This document shows positions 60,701-64,000 of a DNA stretch of 64,000 nucleotides, piece by piece (position 1 is the stretch's first letter; each line of letters begins with the position of its first letter). This DNA comes from Rhinolophus ferrumequinum. Lineage: Eukaryota; Chordata; Mammalia; Chiroptera; Rhinolophidae. Both the position numbers and the translations under genes were made by a program. The stretch is from positions 39,954,714 to 40,018,713 of the forward strand of contig NC_046301.1 in assembly GCF_004115265.2 (NCBI RefSeq), read 5' to 3'. The notes under the pieces were generated by a model, which made no database searches, had not been told where the DNA came from, and was given only the letters and a program-made list of their open reading frames with translations.

Positions 60701-63495
60701 GCCTCTTGACATCCAGTTGGCTGAAACATGTTGAGACTGAGCCTAAGTCTGGGGGTGGGCAGAACCTGGAACCAAGTGGCAGGGCCCTGGCAGAGGGAGA
60801 AGTGAAGATGCCATGTGTGCAGACTGCTTATCAGACTGGCTCTTGCTGACCTCCACAGTGTCGGCCTCGGGGGCAGGGGAGGGCCAGACACTTGCCGTGC
60901 AGGTAGGATTCCCATCAGGTCACAAGAAATCAGTGGAGTCTCGTTATCTGTTTTTGTTTTAAACTGCTGGCATCTCATCAACATTTGTAAGAAGTGTTGA
61001 TGGCATTTCTGATATCATAAGTTCTGAGGTGATAAATGCCTTTCGGGTTTCTTACAGCAAAGGCTTGCCCTTCAGATGGGAAAGGCGATTCATGCTTTAA
61101 CTCGGGGAAGAGACCATGTAAAGGTCCTCACTGGGCTGTTTGCAATGGCGTCTGGCTCCCTGAGCTGACTGGGGTGTGTGTGTCTATTGGTTTGTGACAG
61201 AACACCTAAACAGAAATCTAAGGAGGAGCCGGACAGAGAAGCAAGACCAGGACTTCAGGCTGAAGTGGATGAAGGAGACGAGAAAGTAATAACTAAATCA
61301 TTGTTACTGAATTTCATTCTTATGTTCCCGTTTGGTTGGGAGAAATGGTGTGGGCAGGGCCCTGGGTTCAAATCCAGCCCCACCTACCTGTGGGGTGACT
61401 CTGGGCAAATTCCCTCATCACCTTCTTGGGGACTGGTTATCACTGCAGGTCAGTGCCTGCTACGTAGTGAGTGTTCAGTTGTCTGTTTACCCATAACGGT
61501 GAAGAGGCCCTGAGTGCGGCATGACTAAGATGTATTTGGAGCCAGCTTCTCTTAAGATCCTCTCAACTGAGAAGGCCTAACATGTGTCACCCCAGACACG
61601 TGTGTCAGCCATGCCAGTGCTGCTTTGCCCTGCTGAGTCTAGCTCCCTCCATTCCCACCAGCCTCCTCACCTCCAGTTCAGCTAAGTAAGCATGTTTTGA
61701 GGGTTTAAACATTATACATTGAGACAGGGTTGGGCCTATGTAAAAGTACAAGGATACATCTGCTGGGGGCTGCAGCACGGGAACGCAAGCTCTTTATGCA
61801 GTTTCATCCTGTCTGACTAAGGGGCCGAACTAGGACAATCCCAGGACTGGATTGTCTCTGTGGTCTTCTTTCTGTTGAGATCTAGAGCGTGGAGCCCAAG
61901 GTCACAGACTTACTGCGTTGTGAACATCCTCATGTGCAGCCTGGTTGGTGATGGGTGTCCCTTCTCATCCTATAGCACATGACTCTTGGTGTCCCCTCCA
62001 ACTTGCTCGAACATCTTGCCTCTCACCTCCTCTGTGCAGATGTTGGGTGCCTTCCTGTCTGCACTTGCCCTTCCGGTCTAGAGAGACCTTAGCGGTGTCG
62101 GCAGGCCACCCATTCTCCTCAGACTGGCAGATGCTTTATATCACACAGCCAGCACTTTTGCCTTTTAGATATGGACTCTTCTAGTTTAATAGATATTTGT
62201 TGCTTTATGAAGATGAGCTGTGTTATCAGAAAGGTATTTTTTGTCTGCAGGTTCAGAAGATACTAGATTGTCCATATAAAAAGTAATTGTAACAGAGTTG
62301 GGAATTCTTATTTTTATTTTTTAATTTTCCATTTTGGATTCTAAGTCGTGTCATTGTTTCCCCGCTTCATTAGCCCAATGTCTGTCTGTGAAGTCTTCAC
62401 CTCGGACCAGATAACACATGGAGCTATAAGGCATTTTGCCCATTTTGCCAAAAGTGCTATAATAATTCACTTGTACACTGAGCTTTCCTGGGACAGGGGT
62501 TGGCAGAGTATGACCCACAGGCCAAATCCAGCCCTCTGCCTATCATAAAGTTTTATTGGAACACAGCTGTCTTTTCATTTACATATTGTCTCTGGTTGCT
62601 TTTCTGCTGCAGTGGCAGATTTGAGTAGTTATGACACAAACCATGTGGTTTGCAAATCTGTAAGTGTTTGTTTTCTGGCCCTTTACAGAAATTTTGCCAA
62701 CTCCTGGTCAAGTCTTGTTTGTAGGGGGTAGGGAGCTGAGTTAACAATTTGGAGCCTCGTCTCTACCCTGTGAATCTGCCCAGATTTTCCTGTTCTCTAG
62801 TTCCACAATGTTGCGATCACTAACTGATGCTTTGCGTTTGGTCTAGCTCTTTCTCAGAGGCTAATTTTCCCCCTTTATGTCTCCACCCCTGCTCCCCCAT
62901 CTCAGGATGAAAAGAGGCACAGAAGTCAACCCAAAGATCTGTAAGTAGTTAAAATGCTTGCACATTTGGGCTGTGCTTTGTGTGACTGCAATGACGGAAA
63001 TAAGTGTGCTCGAGACCTGTGATGACGTGGGGCTTTACAGGGAGTGGCTGCTGTTACTGGAAGATGGGCTCAGTGGGGGCCCCTGACCTTCCCTTCTACC
63101 CGCTGCCACATAGCAGCGCCACCATCACTACAGGCCACGTGTGTCCCTTAGCATCTAGCACTTCTCATCAGGCCGCCCCACGTCTGAGGGGTCACGTGGG
63201 CCTTCTGAAAGCCTTGTTTCGGGATTTTGAGTTAGCAACATGCCTTTAGAGCCACCTTGACAAGGGGACTCTTTTGGATGAAAGAATCTGTTCCCCAGAT
63301 GTATTCTGAATATTTTGCTTTTTGGTAGGTTTTAGTTGTTGTTTTTGATGCAAGGTGGTGATAACGGTTAGTTTTCTGAGCTAATATTTGGTGTATATTT
63401 GTTTACCCATCAGAGCTGCCAAACGGAGACCCGAAGAAAAAGAGCCTGAAAGAGTAAAACCACAAGTTTCTGATGAAAAAGATGAGGATGAAAAG
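45706..63495 (+). CDS. DNMT1: DNMT1, maintenance DNA (cytosine-5) methyltransferase 1, 5' part (exons 1-12)
   Basis: Twelve exons with GT-AG borders join in frame into the first 318 residues of DNMT1, close to human and mouse. It begins [20 protein letters not shown] and includes the DMAP1-binding helical region (about residues 15-110), the PCNA-binding PIP box QTTITSHF (164-171), a lysine-rich nuclear-localisation region (PAKRKP, EEKRRRV) and acidic/basic repeats up to [12 protein letters not shown]1 copies CpG methylation onto the new strand at replication forks in the nucleus. The RFTS, CXXC, BAH and catalytic domains lie beyond the window. The ATG is the somatic start used by DNMT1s. Exons: 45706-45785, 52215-52251, 52797-52904, 53096-53315, 53994-54069, 55166-55244, 57997-58031, 58429-58513, 60213-60244, 61201-61285, 62906-62940, 63414-63495. 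Confidence 0.97.
45889..45900. promoter_or_regulatory. NRF1-like site in DNMT1 intron 1
   Basis: CGCGCATGCGTG matches YGCGCAYGCGCR with one mismatch and lies inside the CpG island. Confidence 0.45.
45962..45974. promoter_or_regulatory. Perfect E2F palindrome in DNMT1 intron 1
   Basis: TTTGGCGCCAAAA fits the E2F consensus TTTSGCGCSAAA exactly and lies 177 bp past the exon 1 donor, still inside the CpG island. Confidence 0.65.
47844..47997 (-). mobile_element. tRNA-derived SINE in DNMT1 intron 1
   Basis: Short copy with TCTAACCAACTGAGCCATCC head on the minus strand. Flanks ACTAGAAAGTATTTTC and ACTAGAATATTTTC look like an imperfect target duplication, so it is somewhat older. Confidence 0.8.
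48865..49050 (+). repeat. MIR-type SINE fragment in DNMT1 intron 1
   Basis: CCTGCCACTTGCCAGCTGTT, TTTATCTGTAAAATTGGATG and TACCTGAGCTGAT follow the MIR pattern. Confidence 0.65.
49515..50195 (-). mobile_element. L1 3' UTR fragment with an internal near-duplicate
   Basis: Two related stretches follow each other: ATTATGTTAGTTTCAGGGGT (from about 49560) and ATTTTATATTAGTGTCAAGT (from about 49806), then TTCACTGAGCATAATACCTT. In DNMT1 intron 1. Confidence 0.75.
50642..50955. mobile_element. Tigger/pogo-type non-autonomous DNA transposon in DNMT1 intron 1
   Basis: CAGTTGATCCTTAAACAAGG at the left and its inverted relative (CGTTCAGGGGTCAGCTC) at the right; inner phrases AACTTTTGACTCCCCCAAAG and AGAAAATCATAAGGAAGAGA are shared by a common mammalian Tigger-derived repeat. 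Confidence 0.7.
51549..51597 (+). mobile_element. A-rich-only insertion with target-site duplication, DNMT1 intron 1
   Basis: A 49-nt A-rich stretch (AAATAAAATAAATAAAAAAC, AAACAAACAAACAGAC) is flanked by a perfect 13-bp repeat AAACATTCCAAAG (51536-51548 and 51598-51610). No body sequence is present. Confidence 0.8.
52215..52251 (+). CDS. DNMT1: DNMT1 exon 2
   Basis: The 37 nt encode (R)[12 protein letters not shown], identical to human. Acceptor CCCCAG, donor GTAATT. Part of the DMAP1-binding region. Confidence 0.95.
52797..52904 (+). CDS. DNMT1: DNMT1 exon 3
   Basis: The 108 nt (36 codons, phase 0 at both ends) encode [20 protein letters not shown] then [16 protein letters not shown]. One residue (H for R in KLRKE) differs from human. 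Acceptor CCTTAG, donor GTAAGT. Confidence 0.96.
53096..53315 (+). CDS. DNMT1: DNMT1 exon 4
   Basis: The 220 nt encode [20 protein letters not shown] through [10 protein letters not shown] plus one base. The donor must be AAGT|GTAAGA, because cutting two bases earlier at AA|GTGTAA would put a stop into exon 5. The middle ([20 protein letters not shown]) is the variable part of the family. Confidence 0.93.
53994..54069 (+). CDS. DNMT1: DNMT1 exon 5, PCNA-binding PIP box
   Basis: The 76 nt encode (S)[20 protein letters not shown] then HFAR plus two bases. QTTITSHF is the PIP box that tethers DNMT1 to PCNA at forks. The start resembles mouse (SEVSSSPRITRK) more than human (PEPSPSP). Acceptor AAACAG, donor GTCAGT. 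Confidence 0.94.
54070..55165 (+). other. DNMT1 intron 5
   Basis: 1.1 kb with LINE-like sequence at 54.24-54.75 kb (TATGTACAGAATAGGCGAGG type phrase, also seen near 63.6 kb). No other exon recognised. Confidence 0.7.
55166..55244 (+). CDS. DNMT1: DNMT1 exon 6
   Basis: The 79 nt encode (G)[20 protein letters not shown] then EEEKDQ, start of the nuclear-localisation and charged-repeat region. Acceptor CGACAG, donor GTGGGT. Confidence 0.94.
55804..56026. mobile_element. MER20-like hAT element in DNMT1 intron 6
   Basis: GGGTTTCTCAACCATGGCAT, GACCTCTACCAACTAGATAC and CCCTGGGGGGCAAAATTGCC; opposite orientation to the 36.8-kb copy. Confidence 0.7.
56821..56849. repeat. (TG)n(TA)n microsatellite in DNMT1 intron 6
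   Basis: Short dinucleotide tract. A further (TG)n lies at 57248-57264. Confidence 0.9.
56984..57250. mobile_element. Mariner-like short DNA element in DNMT1 intron 6
   Basis: The ends GGGGCTGCCCAAAAATGTCT and (minus strand) GAGTGCCAAAAAAATGTATA are imperfect inverted repeats with a TA beside the left end. The inside reads weakly like the start of a transposase frame on the minus strand, so it is probably a deletion derivative. Confidence 0.45.
57997..58031 (+). CDS. DNMT1: DNMT1 exon 7 (short exon of repeat pair)
   Basis: The 35 nt encode [11 protein letters not shown] plus two bases. The acceptor is ACATAG; a rival AG three bases on would drop one glutamate. Donor GTAAGA. Confidence 0.9.
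58429..58513 (+). CDS. DNMT1: DNMT1 exon 8 (long exon of repeat pair)
   Basis: The 85 nt encode (P)[20 protein letters not shown] then EEEERDEK, nearly the human sequence. Acceptor TGACAG, donor GTAAAA. Confidence 0.94.
58514..60212 (+). other. DNMT1 intron 8
   Basis: 1.7 kb, mostly unique apart from the hAT 3' piece. Confidence 0.75.
59028..59105 (+). mobile_element. hAT-type MER element, 3' piece only
   Basis: AACCTAAAATGTTTATCATC and TTTACAGAAAAAGTTGCCCA match the end of the same family. Confidence 0.6.
60213..60244 (+). CDS. DNMT1: DNMT1 exon 9 (short exon of repeat pair)
   Basis: The 32 nt encode [10 protein letters not shown] plus two bases, as in human except for one fewer leading glutamate. 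Acceptor CTTAG, donor GTAAGT. Confidence 0.93.
61201..61285 (+). CDS. DNMT1: DNMT1 exon 10 (long exon of repeat pair)
   Basis: The 85 nt encode (P)[20 protein letters not shown] then EVDEGDEK. Human has a slightly longer acidic end (DEDEDGDEK). Acceptor TGACAG, donor GTAATA. Confidence 0.94.
62493..62712 (+). mobile_element. hAT-type MER element in DNMT1 intron 10
   Basis: Same family: CAGGGGTTGGCAGAGTATGA, TTTTATTGGAACACAGCTGT, CTTTACAGAAATTTTGCC. Confidence 0.75.
62906..62940 (+). CDS. DNMT1: DNMT1 exon 11 (short exon of repeat pair)
   Basis: The 35 nt encode [11 protein letters not shown] plus two bases. Acceptor TCTCAG, donor GTAAGT. Confidence 0.93.
63414..63495 (+). CDS. DNMT1: DNMT1 exon 12 (long exon of repeat pair)
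   Basis: The 82 nt encode (L)[20 protein letters not shown] then EKDEDEK. Acceptor CATCAG, donor GTAAGG. The next exon (EEKRRKTTPKE in human) lies outside the window. Confidence 0.94.
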
Positions 63496-64000
63496 GTAAG
63501 GCCTTGTTTTTTCAATTTTACTGTATTTCATACATCCCACTGGCTGGAATGTTAAAGTAACTTTTTAAAAATTAACCTTTTGTTTTGGAAATATTCAAAC
63601 ATACTCAAAAGTAGGCAGAATAGGGTAGCAAACTGTCACATTCTTATCAACCTTCAACAATGATCAACTTGTGACCAAACATGTTTTAGCCAAGCCCCGC
63701 TCATTCTCCTTACCCTCCCTTCACCCCTGATAATGAATAAATCCTAGGCTTATTACTAAAATATTTACCAAAGAACTGCTTATAAAAGGAAAGGGCTCTT
63801 TAAACAGTACTGCAATCCCATCAACCTAACACACTAATATTGAGATCTAGTCTGTTCAAACTTCCCTGATTGTCTCCCTCCATTGTGTTCTGATAGTTTA
63901 TTTGTTTGTTTGAATCAGAACCCTGACAAGGTCTATAGAGTATATTTGCTTGATATTTGTCCTAAATGTCTCACTGCAGTTTCAACCTTGTCTTATTTGC
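63496..64000 (+). other. DNMT1 intron 12, left part
   Basis: Old LINE-like sequence (GGAAATATTCAAACATACTC, AATGATCAACTTGTGACCAA) runs to the window edge. The next exon is not reached. Confidence 0.65.

Overview
This is a mammalian nuclear window with three protein-coding genes in an order known from human 19p13.2: MRPL4 (minus strand, complete, nine exons, 7122-13409), S1PR2 (plus strand, coding exon 28830-29888, with a probable non-coding first exon in a CpG island near 24.0 kb) and the 5' part of DNMT1 (plus strand, twelve coding exons between 45706 and 63495, continuing past the right edge). Relative to human the whole block is shown in reverse orientation. By that synteny the left 6 kb should be the spacer towards ICAM1.

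The organism is most likely a bat, probably of the horseshoe-bat group. The reason is a family of young tRNA-derived SINEs (seven copies, most with clear target-site duplications) whose head and body ('GGCTCAGTTGGTTAGAGC', 'GGTTCAATTCCCACA', 'AACTAAGATTGAAAA') resemble what I remember of chiropteran SINEs. The genus is inference; the SINE structure is seen directly. The rest of the repeat load is ordinary for a placental mammal: L1 3' fragments, L2, MIR, hAT- and Tigger-type DNA transposon relics and microsatellites.

Layout: 1-6.1 kb intergenic repeats, including a tandemly duplicated L1 piece and a foldback DNA element inside an older LTR-like repeat; 6.4-13.5 kb MRPL4 and its CpG promoter with a perfect CRE; 13.5-23.5 kb spacer; 23.6-24.9 kb S1PR2 CpG island; 24.0-28.8 kb S1PR2 intron; 28.8-31.3 kb S1PR2 coding exon and 3' UTR; 31.3-45.4 kb repeat-rich spacer; 45.5-46.3 kb DNMT1 CpG promoter with two E2F palindromes; 45.8-64 kb DNMT1 introns and exons 2-12.

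The three genes do not form a pathway: MRPL4 is a mitoribosomal protein, S1PR2 a lipid GPCR and DNMT1 the maintenance DNA methyltransferase. I found no undescribed gene system. The most notable structures are the repeated exon-pair architecture of the DNMT1 N-terminal region, a C-terminally shortened MRPL4, a six-codon uORF nine bases upstream of the S1PR2 start, a 31-nt tail-less U6 snRNA insertion within an L1, two poly(A)-only insertions with target-site duplications, and a 249-bp long-TIR foldback element at a TA site.
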